This document shows positions 45,165-55,978 of a DNA stretch of 64,000 nucleotides, piece after piece. Under the pieces are notes generated by a model, which saw nothing but the letters and a program-made list of their open reading frames with translations, did not search any database and had not been told where the DNA came from. The position numbers and the translations under genes are program-made. The stretch comes from Gambelia wislizenii. Lineage: Eukaryota > Chordata > Lepidosauria > Squamata > Crotaphytidae. Position 1 is the first letter of the stretch. Every line of letters starts with the position of its first letter. The stretch is taken from assembly GCA_030847615.1 (NCBI GenBank), contig JAUMIR010000003.1, positions 61,179,001 to 61,243,000 on the forward strand, read 5' to 3'.

Positions 45165-45572
45165 ATGGAATCATAGAATTGCAGAGTTGGAAGAGACCAC
45201 AAGGGCCATCCAGTCCAACCCCCTGCCATGCAGGAAATCATGATCAAAGCATCCCCAACAGATGGCCATCCAGCCTCTGTTTAAAGACCTCCAAGGAAGG
45301 AGACCCCACCACGCTCCGAGGGAGTGTGTTCCACTGCCGAACAGCTCTTACTGTCATAAAGTTCCTCCTAATGTTGAGGTGGAATCTCTGTTCCTGGAGC
45401 TTGCATCCATTGTTCCATGTTCCAGTCTCTGGTGCAGCAGAAAACAAGCCTGCTCCATCCTCAACGTGACACCCCTTTAAATACTTAAACAGGGCTATCA
45501 TATCACCTCTTAACCGTCTTTTTTCCAGGCTAAACATACCCAGCTCCCTAAGTCTCTCCTCATAAGGCATGG
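45165..45572 (-). mobile_element. CR1 LINE 3' end, minus strand
   Basis: Starts with the inverted tail 'gaatcatggaatcatagaat' and 'gagttggaagagaccacaag'. The reverse translation L-E-K-R-R-L-R-G-D-M-I-A-L-F-K-Y-L-K-G is the CR1 RT C-terminus. 5'-truncated. Confidence 0.93.
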
Positions 45573-45940
45573 TTTACATAATTACATAATTACATTATGT
45601 AATTAAAATTAGAAGAAAATTCCTTTTTTTTTTTTTAGGGTTTTTGTGCAATATCTGAATCTGGACATTTTTGCATATTTGGTTGACTTCCTGAATTTAG
45701 AGGCTTATTTAGGCAGAGATTTTTGAATATTTGGGTTGTTCCCTGAAAGGTTATTACAGGGTAGCTGGTTCCTGACTAATTTAAGCATATGTAATTTCTT
45801 TTTTTTAAAGTGCTGAAGTTGGGATTTGATTCTACTCATTATCTTTTAATTTGTTTAATTTGTTTTCTAGGTGGATGAAAGTGTGTGTACTGCATACAAA
45901 ACAATATTTTGTATGCTCCCTTTTATGTCCCACTGTCTAA

Positions 45941-45985
<45 letters not shown>

Positions 45986-46084
45986 TGCACAAACCTGTTC
46001 TGCCAAAGCTTAAGAGAATCTTGGCTCAGTCTTTGGTCAATTTTGCCATTGTCTGGCACAGGGTTGACCAGTTTTTGACTAATA
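45573..46084. other. No feature apart from simple sequence
   Basis: Begins with a small palindromic AT patch (about 45573-45610), then T-rich sequence and an (AT)n run. Confidence 0.4.
45944..45982. repeat. (AT)n microsatellite
   Basis: About 19 AT units. Confidence 0.97.
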
Positions 46085-46165
46085 GCAAAGACTTCTAGTG
46101 CCTTAGTAAACTACATTCTCTAGGACTTCATAGGATGTAGCCATGCAGTTTGAGTGGTATTATAG
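46085..46165. mobile_element. MITE scrap
   Basis: 'agtgccttagtaaactacat' and 'cttcataggatgtagccatg' resemble one arm of the palindromic MITE type at 4200-4440. Confidence 0.4.
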
Positions 46166-46269
46166 CAGCTTGCTTTGGGATTCTCAGTAATGACGATTGT
46201 CAAGCACTTGGAGGTCTGGAGTATATTGCTAACTGGACTAAGCCCAGCTTGGTGAGTTATCTAGTTACA

Positions 46270-46600
46270 GGACTTTTTCAGACACGTAAAAAGTGCTGCA
46301 GAGGGCTCAGGAGAGGTACGTGCCTGTTTCGCGGCAGGGGGGCAGATTCTGACGCTGCCATCCCTCTGGCGTTACCCTCCATGTTCCTTCCGTGTTGCAT
46401 GGAAGGAAAAGGCATCACTTTTTACTCACAGAAGTTTTTCGTGAATAAAAAGTGGTGCCTTTTCCTTCCATGTGACACGGAAGGAACACAGAGGGTAACG
46501 CAAGAGGGACGTCGTTGTCAGAAACTGGCCCCCTGCCACAAAACAGGCGCGTACCTCTCCCAAACCTTTAGCAGCACTTTTTACGCATCTGAAAAAGTCC
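46270..46600. mobile_element. Long palindromic MITE
   Basis: GGACTTTTTCAGACACGTAA at the left pairs with 'tttttacgcatctgaaaaag' plus TCC at the right. Inner blocks also pair: 'gcgttaccctccatgttcct' with 'aggaacacagagggtaacgc', and 'tgcatggaaggaaaaggc' with 'gccttttccttccatgt'. The whole 331 bp is one imperfect inverted repeat centred near 46435. The frame across it is incidental. Confidence 0.88.
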
Positions 46601-46959
46601 ACACACACCTTCTCTACCAAGCATTACACACTTGCAGAATGGCACACATTTTGCAATGAATACCCAGTCTCATGCTACAAATGTGTATACAGAAGGAATT
46701 GTGTGACAGGAGGACAAACTATGTAGACCAGTGAGGCTCATTCAAACAGGCACCATCTTTTCTTATCGGTCATTATGCCAAGCTCCTAGTTTTTCTCAGG
46801 GTAAAAGTATGGACACCCGTGTTTCAAATCCTCCCAAAGTTTTTTGGGTGAACCTGGGTCCTTCTCCATCAAAGGGTTATCTTAATGGTAAAAACAAAAC
46901 AAAACCCTCAGCACAGAATATGAGGAGAATCCTACCTGTCTAAATGGCAAGCCATGTAA
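46601..46959. other. No feature recognised
   Basis: Short unassigned stretch. Confidence 0.35.
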
Positions 46960-47430
46960 TTTCACTATTTTGAGAAGGAGGGGGTGCAAAACATTTAAAA
47001 AAACGATGCAGGAAAAGCCTTTGTAGCTTATCTCAGAGTTTTAAAAAAACTGCAGGGGGAATGCTCATTCACCCTCATTGGGACAAGCGATTCAACATGA
47101 ATCGCTTTCCAATAGGAGAGGAAGCGCAAAGCTGATTGGCTGGAGGAGTGTGGGGTTAGGGCTTGCTAACAGGGCAAGCGCTTGGCATTGCCATACTGAT
47201 TTTTTGCCTTAGCAAGTGAGTGCTAAGGTAAGAAAACATGGTGTTGCTCCCCCCCCTTTTTTGGTGGGGGGAAGGCAAAATATCACTCCTGCACATGGTT
47301 GAAATAGTTTTTTAAAAAAGTTTTGTGGTGGCGGATTACAGTAGGTGAAAATGCAAGTAATTCACTTGTGGTCACCATCTTGACTGGCAGGCATGCAAAG
47401 CTTTTGGGGGCCAAAAACCATTAAGACAAG
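46960..47430 (-). mobile_element. TIR element, minus-strand copy
   Basis: The reverse complement follows 9141-9790: 'gcatgcctgccagtcaagat' with 'ggtg', then 'gtgaattact', and further on 'ccaatcagctttgcgcttcc' and 'tattgg'. The ends are not resolved. Confidence 0.5.
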
Positions 47431-47494
47431 TCACAGCTGCTGCGAAATGCCATTACTGAGGGGCACTCCATTTGGGGGGGGGCTGATATAGGTG
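47431..47494. other. No feature recognised
   Basis: Short spacer with a G-run at 47473-47480. Confidence 0.3.
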
Positions 47495-47622
47495 GGCCCC
47501 AAGTCTACCAAGAGTGTTGGTGCCTCACCTAACTACAAAGCCCAGAATCCTATAGGAAGGAGCCATGGCAAATACTCCAGTTTCAAACTGGATTATTTGT
47601 GTAGTGTGGCTTCAGTCTTTAC
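47495..47622. mobile_element. Half of a palindromic MITE
   Basis: 'aactacaaagcccagaatcc', 'gagccatggcaaatac' and 'tttcaaactggattatttgt' correspond to the right arm of the MITE at 4200-4440. Confidence 0.6.
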
Positions 47623-49730
47623 TAGGAGTACATGAAAACTCATATCTACTCAGAAATACAACAAAGATTTAAAAGAATAAAAAAAGTTTGAAAACAATTG
47701 AAGCATAAAAACTAGAACTCCATTTGAGTCCAAAGGATTCCTAGGCACATGCATATAGAGTTGTAGCTGAAATAATAGTTCGAACAATCATCTGTTTCTG
47801 TTATTGTTTGCTTAAAGGACAATGACATTGATTATTCCTGTGCATCTTTCTGCATTGAAAATCTATATCTAATGCTCTTATTTCTTATTCTAGAAAGGGC
47901 CTCAAAATATTCAGTCCTTGCTGGCAATGTTCATCCTCTTGTATTGAAACAGAAATCCTTAGACTGTGTATTTTCACTTTTCTCCCCTCTGGCACAGATT
48001 TACTCCCTGTGGGAATTGCTGAGTGTGGAGCACCACTATCAGGTTAAAATAATAGTCAGAGGGTTTTTTCCCCCATTGCAATTGTCCTCATGTTATAAGG
48101 TGAAGCAGGTTTTTGCTATGGTGATGCAGTCATTAGTGTGTACACTGTGGTGTACAAATAATGTCTACAAATGGCACCAATTCATTTCCCTTTAAATTGT
48201 TTAATTGATGGTTACCATGGTTTCTCTCTGGTTGATTATCCATGTATGGGAATAAACTGCTATTTGTCTTGTTTTCCCCCCACCTACTTTGAAAGAAGTA
48301 TTGTTGTGTAAATTCACATCTAAGTAGACAAATGAATTTGAATTTCAAAGACATTTTAATTTGAGCATTTAAAAATAAACCCCAAGGAGAAATAAAAGTC
48401 AGCAGAAATATAAACCAACTTTATGTGTGGTGGAAAAGCAAAGTTTTAATACACTCCTTAGATCTGTTATGGTGTTAACGCCTTTCCATTTATGAGCTTC
48501 CAGGTTATTGTTTCATTTGTATTTGAAATAATTCAGATCAGAGAACAGCCTGAGGATTGTAATGAAATAAACTATGAATCATACAGACATCTGAAGTTTT
48601 CATAAATTCCGTAAAGTGTTTATCTGATCTTCTTGGCCATTCCCCTGCATGCATCATAATTGCTGTTATTGATTTATTTATCACAGTCTACTTGGAGACA
48701 TGTTTGGGATGTTTTCTCATTAGCTTGTAATTTATGTGCTTGTTCATAGTTTCACACTCCATTTGCATTAAATAAGGTTGCACTGGAGATCTTTCTCTTT
48801 TTCATCATCTGACACTTATGTGGTTCATATATATATGTGTGTGTGTGTGTGTGTCCAAGCTGTAGTTTTGTGTTGGGGGTATAGGACCTATACTCTCATC
48901 TCCTTAGGGATTCCACTACTATTGGTTCATTCTCTATTTGACTAAACTGTAGTTGGCTGTTGCATCCGAATTGGTAAACTGTAGTCTGCACTTGTCTCCA
49001 AACACGGAATGCAAACCAGCTTCAAAGCCTGTTAGAATGTTGTAATTTGCATTGAACTCCAAAGAGAGAACCTAAGTTAGGTGATGAGGTATAGAGGCTG
49101 TATTCAAACAGCCTAATGTGCTACAGCTTTTATTGCCTTTACAGTTAACAAACAGTATAAAAATATGATTGAGTGAATTAATATATTAATGTCCGTCTCC
49201 CGTAGGTGAGAGGCAATAAAAACTTAGCACACTGTTTAGGCGACATTCTTGGGATAGGCCAACCATTTTTCTGCCTGCCTTTGTTGCCTGTGGGAAGGAG
49301 CAATGCATATTAGTTTACCATAGGTTTACAGATTTGGAATGGAAGACAGGGATAGTATCACCACAGCACAATGAGGAGGGCAAGGATATCCCTAAAGGTG
49401 GTGGATGTGAAATGCTGAAAGGATGAACTCCAGCTCTCCTGGCCTTGCACATTAGATCTCTGGCTGATAAGGAGTATGCCTACCATGGTTCTTGTACCTT
49501 GATACATTTGTGTTATGTGAGGATATAGCAATCAGCAACTGGGAAATATTTTCATAGAAATAAATTCTCATAGCTGGTACTAGAAGATGTGAAAACAGTA
49601 TCACAGAGTACATCTGCCTAGAAAGAGAGCAGTATTTGGGCAAAATGGTACTTAAGATTAAGGTTGTATGCATCAGGTTATATTCAGTCAGTTTGATTTC
49701 TGCATTATTCAGTCTAGGTCCATTATGTCT
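47623..49730. other. Long apparently unique AT-rich intron sequence
   Basis: No repeat was recognised across about 48180-48830 except an AT/GT run at 48828-48853. The even, repeat-free text is the kind of sequence in which conserved non-coding elements are found in large developmental-gene introns, but nothing here proves it. Confidence 0.3.
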
Positions 49731-49825
49731 TAATCCTCTCATTTAAACAATATAAAAATTATCAATATAAAAATTGATTAAAATATAAAAATTAATCCTC
49801 TCATTTAAACAATATAAAAATTATG
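49731..49825. repeat. 62-bp direct duplication
   Basis: 'taatcctctcatttaaacaa' followed by TATAAAAATTAT occurs at 49731 and again at 49793, with A/T-rich text between. It looks like a local duplication. Confidence 0.85.
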
Positions 49826-49834
49826 TAAAAAAGA

Positions 49835-50055
49835 TACAAAAGTTAAAAATAAAATTAAAAACACCATGCACCACAGTAAAAAGCCTCCATGAGAGTGATT
49901 ACATAAGTGCCTCCCGTGGAAGGAAGGGCAGTCCAGAGGGTGGGAGCAGCCACCAAGAAGGATCTTCCTCGTGTCCTCACCAAGCGAGCCTATGATATTG
50001 GCGGGACTGAGAGAAAGCCTTTCCCTGCTGATCCTAAAACTCTGCAGCTTCATAT
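49835..50055 (+). mobile_element. L2/CR1-like LINE fragment
   Basis: 'ggcagtccagagggtgggag', 'cagccaccaagaaggatct', 'cctcgtgtcctcaccaag' and 'ggactgagagaaagccttt' follow the untranslated 3' part of a common lizard L2/CR1-like element ('gccaccgaaaaggccct'). Confidence 0.65.
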
Positions 50056-51001
50056 GAGACCCCACCATGCTCCGAGGGAGTGTGTTCCACTGCTGAACAC
50101 TCTTACTGTCAAAAAGTTCCTCCTAATGCTGAGATGGAATCTCTGTTCCTGGAGCTTGCATCCATTGTTCCGTGTTCCAGTCTCTGGAGCAGCAGAAAAC
50201 AAGCTTGCTCCATCCTCAACATGACACCCCTTCAAATACTTAAACAGGGCTATCATATCGCTCCTTAACCATCTTTTTTTCCAGGCTAAACTTACCCAGC
50301 TCCCTAAATCTTTCCTCATAAGGCATGGTTTCCAGACCTTTCGCCATTTTAGTCGCCCTTATCTGGACACGCTCCAATTTGTCAATATCCTTTTTGAATT
50401 GTGGTGCCGAGAACTGGATACAGTATTCTAGGTGAGGCCTGACCAAGGCAAAATAGAGTGGCACTATTACTTCTCTTGATCTAGACACTATACTTCTATT
50501 GATGCAGCCCAAAATCAAATTGGCCTTTTTAGCTGCTGCATCACACTGTTGACTCATGTTCAACTTGTGGTCTACTAGGACTCCTAGATCCCTTTTGCAT
50601 GTAGTCTCATTCAGCCAGGTCTCCCCCATCCTATATCTACACATTTCATTTTTCCGCCCTAAGTGCAGTACCTTACATTTCTCCATCCTGAATTTCATTT
50701 TGTTAGCTTTGGCCCAGCTCTCCAGTGTATCCAGGTTATTTTGAATTTTGATCCTGTCCTCTAGGGTATTAGCTACTCCTCCTAATTTGGTGTCATCTGC
50801 AAATTTGATAAGTATACTCCTAATTCTGTCATCCAAGTCACTCCCTTGGAGTGTGGTGGGGTCTCCTTCCTTGGAGGTCTTTAAACAGAGGCTGGATGGC
50901 CATCTGTCGGGGTTGCTTTGATTATGTATTTCTGCATGGCAGGGGGTTAGACTGGATGGCCCTCATGGTCTCTTCCAACTCTACAATTCTATGATTCTAT
51001 G
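50056..51001. mobile_element. CR1 LINE with internal inversion
   Basis: 50056-50841 is CR1 on the minus strand, and 50842-51001 is the CR1 3' end on the + strand ending ATTCTATGATTCTATG. The two parts overlap by about 27 bp of CR1 sequence ('gagaccccacc..gctccgaggg'). The inverted part lies 5' of the sense tail, and its inner edge is its most 5' portion. That is the layout produced by twin priming. Confidence 0.88.
50240..50841 (-). pseudogene. CR1 reverse transcriptase C-terminal fragment
   Basis: Open over 198 codons. It contains I-K-F-A-D-D-T-K-L-G-G (the RT F-A-D-D motif) and D-L-G-V-L-V-D-H-K-L-N-M-S, then C-I-N-R-S-I-V-S-R and Y-C-I-Q-F-S-A-P. The N-terminal endonuclease and most of the RT are absent. 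It belongs to the inverted part of the surrounding CR1 copy and is not functional. Confidence 0.92.
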
Positions 51002-52319
51002 TCCAGTTTCTGCATTATTCTGCTAATATAAAAGTAAACAAAAATTTCATTTTGCATGCAGATAACTCCTGACATGCATTTTGTGGGGATCTTTCCTAAT
51101 ATATACAGTTTTGAACATAGCTTTCCCCAATATATTCACTTTTGTAGACACCATCCCTTAATAAAAGCATTTTTGTGTGAGAACTCAATTGCAGAGTTCT
51201 GAGATGTACAGAATCCAATAGATATTTGTATTTGTATTTCATTTGTATTTGTATTTCAATCTGATAATATTGAATGTGAATTAGGTCAGGAAAAAATGGA
51301 CCAAACAAAAATTCTCTCCCATTCCTACTTGAGAGATGCCCATGGTCTCAGCCATGTGGATAGCTTACATCTTAAAAAATCCTTTGCTTTGAATTGCTGC
51401 ACAGATTCTGAACGGGAGGCTTAATTAGTCTGATACACAACTCTAGTAGTAGGCTATAAACTATGCATTTGTGTTTCCAGCCTGACACGGGCATGGTTAT
51501 GTAGCTCTCTTAGGAGAAATTAGATGTTGCAGTATCATACATGCAATGGGATGCCTATATAGTCCCGTTCCTTGGTACAGCTATAAGTATCCCCCCTCAA
51601 AAAAAAAATTGTGAAACAGATGGCTTCATGTGAGTGTATATTGAGTGCTATTGACAGATATGTCCCTGAGTGCCTTAAGTCATTTCACAAGAGCATGTCT
51701 GTTTAGATCCTAAGTGGGTTGTCTGTGGTTTCCTCCTGATCCCTATCTATTTTCTCTTATGGAATGGTCTGCTATGTCTCACTTTGAATTCTTCAGAGAG
51801 TCATATTTTAAGGTGATAGACCAAAGTATTCCAGTTCCTGCATAATGGAAATACCTTCCAAATACCAGGTCACTGAATTATTTCAGGCCCATAAATTATT
51901 CTTTGGGGCTTAAAAAAACAATGTATGAAATGTACAAGCACTGTTAGTGGTCTGGGGAGTTCTTTCCATACCATGTTTTTGGATGGTTTATGGTAGCCTA
52001 GCTATAATGCCAGGTAGAAGAACAAGGCATGTTGCTAACATTTTGTGAAAACATCTAGCCCTTGCATACAACTGCTTACCCCATCTCCCACTGATGGCCA
52101 TGATGTATCTACTGAGAATTTCATAAAACAAGGATCATATATTATTTCATGTTCCCCTCATACACACACTTTCTTGTTGCCAAGGAATTCAGCCATTTCT
52201 TTGATTTTTAAGTGGTACAAAACAGGGACAAGTATAAAATCATAGCTATTCAGGAATTCATTTTGTCTCTTATTCAAATAGGAATCTGCTTCCAGGAATC
52301 CTGCGTGGCTTATTTATAT
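51002..52319. other. No feature recognised
   Basis: Intronic; a patch of TTTGTATTTGTATTT-type repeats at about 51223-51257 and nothing else assigned. Confidence 0.35.
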
Positions 52320-52760
52320 ATTTACTACATTTGCTTTCTCAAAGTGCTGGCTGTGACCTATAAAGCCATATAAAACTTGGGTCCAGGCTAATAGAAGGAC
52401 TGTATTTTCCCCAGAAACCTCTTTAGGTTTTAAGGTATTCAGGGGAAGCCCTTTTCATCATCAGGCCACACTCCAAAATGGAGGAGGGACTCATTGGTGG
52501 CTGTTCCCAGTTTGTGGAACTCCCTTCTGAAGAAGAATAAGCTAGCCTGCTCCCTGTTCTTTTTCCACTAGCAAACAAAGACCTTTTCATTCAGGCAGGC
52601 TTTGGAGGGCTCACTGGCAGCTCAGGGAGGGACTTTAAACAAAAAGTGCAGTACTTTTCCTGATGCACTGTTAACACTGCATTATATATTTCACCCTCTC
52701 CTCCTCCACTGAGTTGAGTGCAAACTACTTTTAAACTCAATTTGAAGCAATCGAAGTAAG
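52320..52760 (+). mobile_element. L2 LINE 3' end
   Basis: 'cctataaagccatataaaac' and 'ttgggtccaggctaatagaa' are followed by 'gaaggactgtattttcccc', 'agtttgtggaactcccttct' and 'gaccttttcattcaggcagg'. This is the order of the L2 3' end typical of lizards (C-terminal RT region plus tail). Confidence 0.8.
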
Positions 52761-53009
52761 CTGTGGACTAAGGGGGAAGTGGGGATGGAAGAGGGAGAAA
52801 CTGGGACATTTTAAAGCAACTGAAAAAGTAGGGTGGCAGAGTATTTAATTGGGATTGTGCCTGAGTCAGTTGAAATATATGAAGAACTCCCCAAGCATGG
52901 TCACTGGAGGCCTTCCTCCAGATGCCCGCAACCATTAGAGGGGAGGGAGGCCTCTTGAATGAGAAGAAATATTGTTTGGTTGTCAAGCCCCGCTTGTGGT
53001 ATTACCTCT
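52761..53009. other. No feature recognised
   Basis: Short unassigned stretch next to the truncated LINE. Confidence 0.3.
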
Positions 53010-53672
53010 CTCTCTGGCTTTTCTTCGCAAATGAAGATTCAGGAAGGACTCATCCTGCACTTTCTGCAAGCACGCTGATGACTAAAAAGGCCAATCCAAG
53101 ATAAACAAGTCCAGTTGCAGAAAGCACAGCAGAAGGTCTCCTTGGGTGATGTTTCCAGGTTGTGATTCTTTCTGCGTTGTCATTTCTCTTCAAGACTTGT
53201 TTGGCGTGAGGTCTCAAATAAGGCTGCAGCATTTTGGATAGTGCATCTCCATGCCTCCCGATGTGAGGCCAGGGACGACCATTGTTGGTGATCAATTTGG
53301 CCAAGCCTGAGATGTTGTTTCAGGGAGTCCTTGTATAACTTTTCTGGAGTACCCCTGTTATGCTGACCCATGGCGAGTTCACCGTAGAGTACCATTTTTG
53401 GAAGGTGATGGTCCTCCATCCTAGAAATGTGCCCTGCCCAGCACAGCTGTGTTCTCAATATCATGGCCTCAATGCTGGTGATCCCTGCTTGCTCAAGGAC
53501 AGCAACATTCGTCACATAGTCAGTCCAGTGTGTATTTAGGATTGTGCATATATAGTGCTGATGAAAGTGTTCGAGGAGTTGTAAATGTTGGCGATAGGTG
53601 ACCCATGTTTCAGACCCATAAAGGAGAATAGACAGTACAATGGCTCTATACACACTGATTTTTGTGCTTCGC
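53010..53672 (-). mobile_element. 5'-truncated copy of the 28504-32491 LINE
   Basis: Colinear with about 28508-29172 of the full-length element, from the 3' end ('ctctctggcttttcttcgca') to a 5' break inside the RT C-terminal region at about 53672. The reading frame is largely conserved (Y-G-S-E-T-W-V-T-Y-R, then L-C-W-A-G-H-I-S-R-M) but the start is missing and the end is altered. Many differences are CpG to TpG/CpA, so it is older than the full-length copy. The 5' break is the normal result of incomplete reverse transcription. Confidence 0.93.
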
Positions 53673-53869
53673 CAGTGCCTAGAAATATTATTGTTATGGA
53701 CTACAAGACCCAGAACCCTCCTGCCATGCTGTCTACATGATCCTGAGAGTCATAGTCCAAATAGTACCTCTTCCAAAGCTTGTACAATCACTCCCTAGTG
53801 TGGGTTACCTGGCACTCACTTCATTAACTTTCTACTGCCAGGCAAATTCATCATCCACCCACCAATCCA
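53673..53869. other. hAT-like scrap
   Basis: 'ggactacaagacccagaacc' and 'gagagtcatagtcca' are a short palindromic scrap; nothing else. Confidence 0.3.
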
Positions 53870-54060
53870 TTCATTATTTCACCTTGTGGGACTGAAGGTG
53901 GCTGACAGTACAGATTAAAACAGAGTACCAATAAAAAGCAGTGATTATAATAAAGAAAAGTTTAAAAAGCTTAAATAAGCTATCCTATTTAAAACAAAAC
54001 TAATCTAAGAGTGTTTAAAACATAACAATGAGAATAAAAGTAAAGCATACTTTTCACTCT
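53870..54060 (-). mobile_element. L2-like LINE 3' tail
   Basis: A-rich body after 'tattatttcaccttgtggga' reads in reverse as the common LINE tail also seen at 22773-23060. Confidence 0.5.
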
Positions 54061-54080
54061 TCCCCATATATATATATATA

Positions 54081-54163
54081 CAGTGGGCCCTTGGTATCTG
54101 CTGGGATTTGGTTCCAGGACCCCCCCCCCCCATGGATACCAAAGCCTGTGGATGCTCAAGACT
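54081..54163 (+). mobile_element. Tigger/pogo MITE left end, cut by CR1
   Basis: TA then CAGTGGGCCCTTGGTATCTG, 'ctgggatttggttccaggac', a C-run and 'ggatgctcaaga'. The partner right end is missing, because CR1 sequence starts at 54164. Confidence 0.8.
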
Positions 54164-54870
54164 TCATAGAATCATAGAATCAGAGTTGGAAGAGATCACA
54201 AGGGCCATCCAGTCCAACCCCCTGCCTTGCTAGAATACACAGTCAAAGCACTCCCAATAGATGGCCATTGAGCTTCTGTTTAAAAACCTCCATGGAAGGA
54301 GACTCCACCACTCTCCGAGGCAGTGCATTCCACTGTCGAACAGATCTTACTGCCAGAAATTCTTCCTAATGGTTAGATGGAATCTCTTTTGCTGTAGTTT
54401 GAGTCCATTGCTCCGTGTCCTAGCCATGGATGTCATGGCTCCTCTTAAGCTTCTCTTCCCCAGGCTAAACATACCCAGCTCCCCAAGCCGCTCCCCATAG
54501 GACATGGCTTCCATATCCTTCTTGAATTGTGCTACCCAGAACTGGACACAGTATTCCATGTGAGGTCTGACAAAAGCAGAATAGAGTGGCACCATTACTT
54601 CCCTTGATCTAGACACTATACTCCTATTGATGCAGCTTAGAATCAACTTGGTTTTTTTAGCTGACGCACCACACTGCTGACTCATATTCAGCTTGTGGTC
54701 CACTAAGGCTCCTAGATACCTTTCTCATGAACTGCCAGGTGTCACCCATCCTATATCTGTGCTTTTCATTTTTACTGCCCAAGTGTAGTATCCTCCATTT
54801 CTCCCTGTTGAAATTCATAGTCTCCTGTTCTCCCAGGTGCTTTACTTTCATTTGTGATGTGATCTTTGCT
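54164..54870 (-). mobile_element. CR1 LINE 3' part, minus strand
   Basis: Begins with the inverted tail ('tcatagaatcatagaatcag'), then 3' UTR. It reaches into the RT C-terminus, D-H-K-L-N-M-S-Q-Q-C and C-I-N-R-S-I-V-S-R-S-R-E, with frameshifts. Confidence 0.92.
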
Positions 54871-54882
54871 GCTAGTTCCTAG

Positions 54883-55310
54883 AATCATAAGGAGATCTCA
54901 CAGGTTATGCAATCCAGCTTCCAGACAGTGTAGGAAATTGCTATTCCAGCATCACCAATTGTGGACATGAAATCTAAGATGAAAACTTCAAAAATCACTT
55001 CCTGTGGCAGTTTGTTCCAATATCAAGCTGTTTAACCTATCAGAAAATTCTTCCAAAAGTTTAACCCTAATCCTCTTTCTTAGAATTTGGTTTGAGTTCT
55101 CTCTTCTGTCACAAAAGATGACAACAGACTTTCTTCTCTTTGTGACCACCCTTCACTAAGCAGGCTATTACACTGTCTCTTCATACGCTCTTCTCCAGAC
55201 CAAGCCTAACCCCAGCTCCTTCAAGATTTCCTCATAGAATTTTGTTTCTAGGTCTCTCACCATGCCCTCCTGTTGACGTGTTCCAATTTGATCTATACAC
55301 TCCAGTTTAT
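54883..55310 (-). mobile_element. Older CR1 3' part, minus strand
   Basis: 'agaatcataaggagatctca', 'tgtggcagtttgttccaata' and 'ccagctccttcaagatttcc' follow the CR1 order but are far more diverged than the neighbouring copies. Confidence 0.65.
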
Positions 55311-55537
55311 TTATTGTACATTAGCATTATAGAAGACTAAAAAGGCAACATTTACATGTGCCGTACAAGCACAGTTGTCTGGAGCCACAGCCACCCAGAA
55401 TTTAGCTTGTTTGAATCTTATTGTGTATGTGCCTTTCTTTCTCCACTCAACCTTTTTTTTAACACTATAATTAATTTATCTTTTCAGATGCAGAGATTGT
55501 CATTTGCTCTGATTCCAAGTTCTGTGTAATCTTATCA
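55311..55537. other. No feature recognised
   Basis: Spacer between CR1 copies. Confidence 0.3.
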
Positions 55538-55978
55538 TAGAATCATAGAGGGGGAAGAGACCACAAGGACCATCCAGTCCAACCCCCAGCCCTGCAGGAA
55601 TACACAATCAAAGCATTCTTGACAGATGGCCATCAAGCCTCTTTAAAAACCTCCAAAGAAGGAGACCCCACCACACCCCAAGGCAGTGCATTCCATTTCC
55701 AAACAGCTCTTACTGTCAAGAAGTTCTTTCTAATGTTTAGGTGGAATCTCTTTTCCTGTAGTTTGAACCCATTGCTCCATGTCCTAGTCTGTGGAACAGC
55801 AGAAAACAAGCTTGCTCCATCCTCAGTATGACATCCCTTCAGATATTTAAACATGGCTATCATATCACCACTTAGCCTTCCCTTTTCCAGGCTAAACATA
55901 CACAGCTCCCTAAGCCGCTCCTCATAAGGGCATGGCTTCCAGACCTCCCACCATTTTGGTCACCCTCCTCTGGACACA
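55538..55978 (-). mobile_element. CR1 LINE 3' end, minus strand
   Basis: Inverted tail 'atagaatcatagaggggga' then 'agaccacaaggaccatccag'. In reverse it translates to S-L-E-K-G-R-L-S-G-D-M-I-A-M-F-K-Y-L-K-G, the CR1 RT C-terminus. Confidence 0.92.

Noticed and set aside
45860..45905. Possible splice acceptor 'ttgttttctag|gtggatgaaag' as the next GPC5 exon
   Set aside because: The following sequence does not encode the conserved residues expected after C-W-N-G-E-D and runs into an (AT)n repeat without a donor.
46150..46659. 169-codon open frame
   Set aside because: It reads through a palindromic MITE (46270-46600) and has no recognisable domain.
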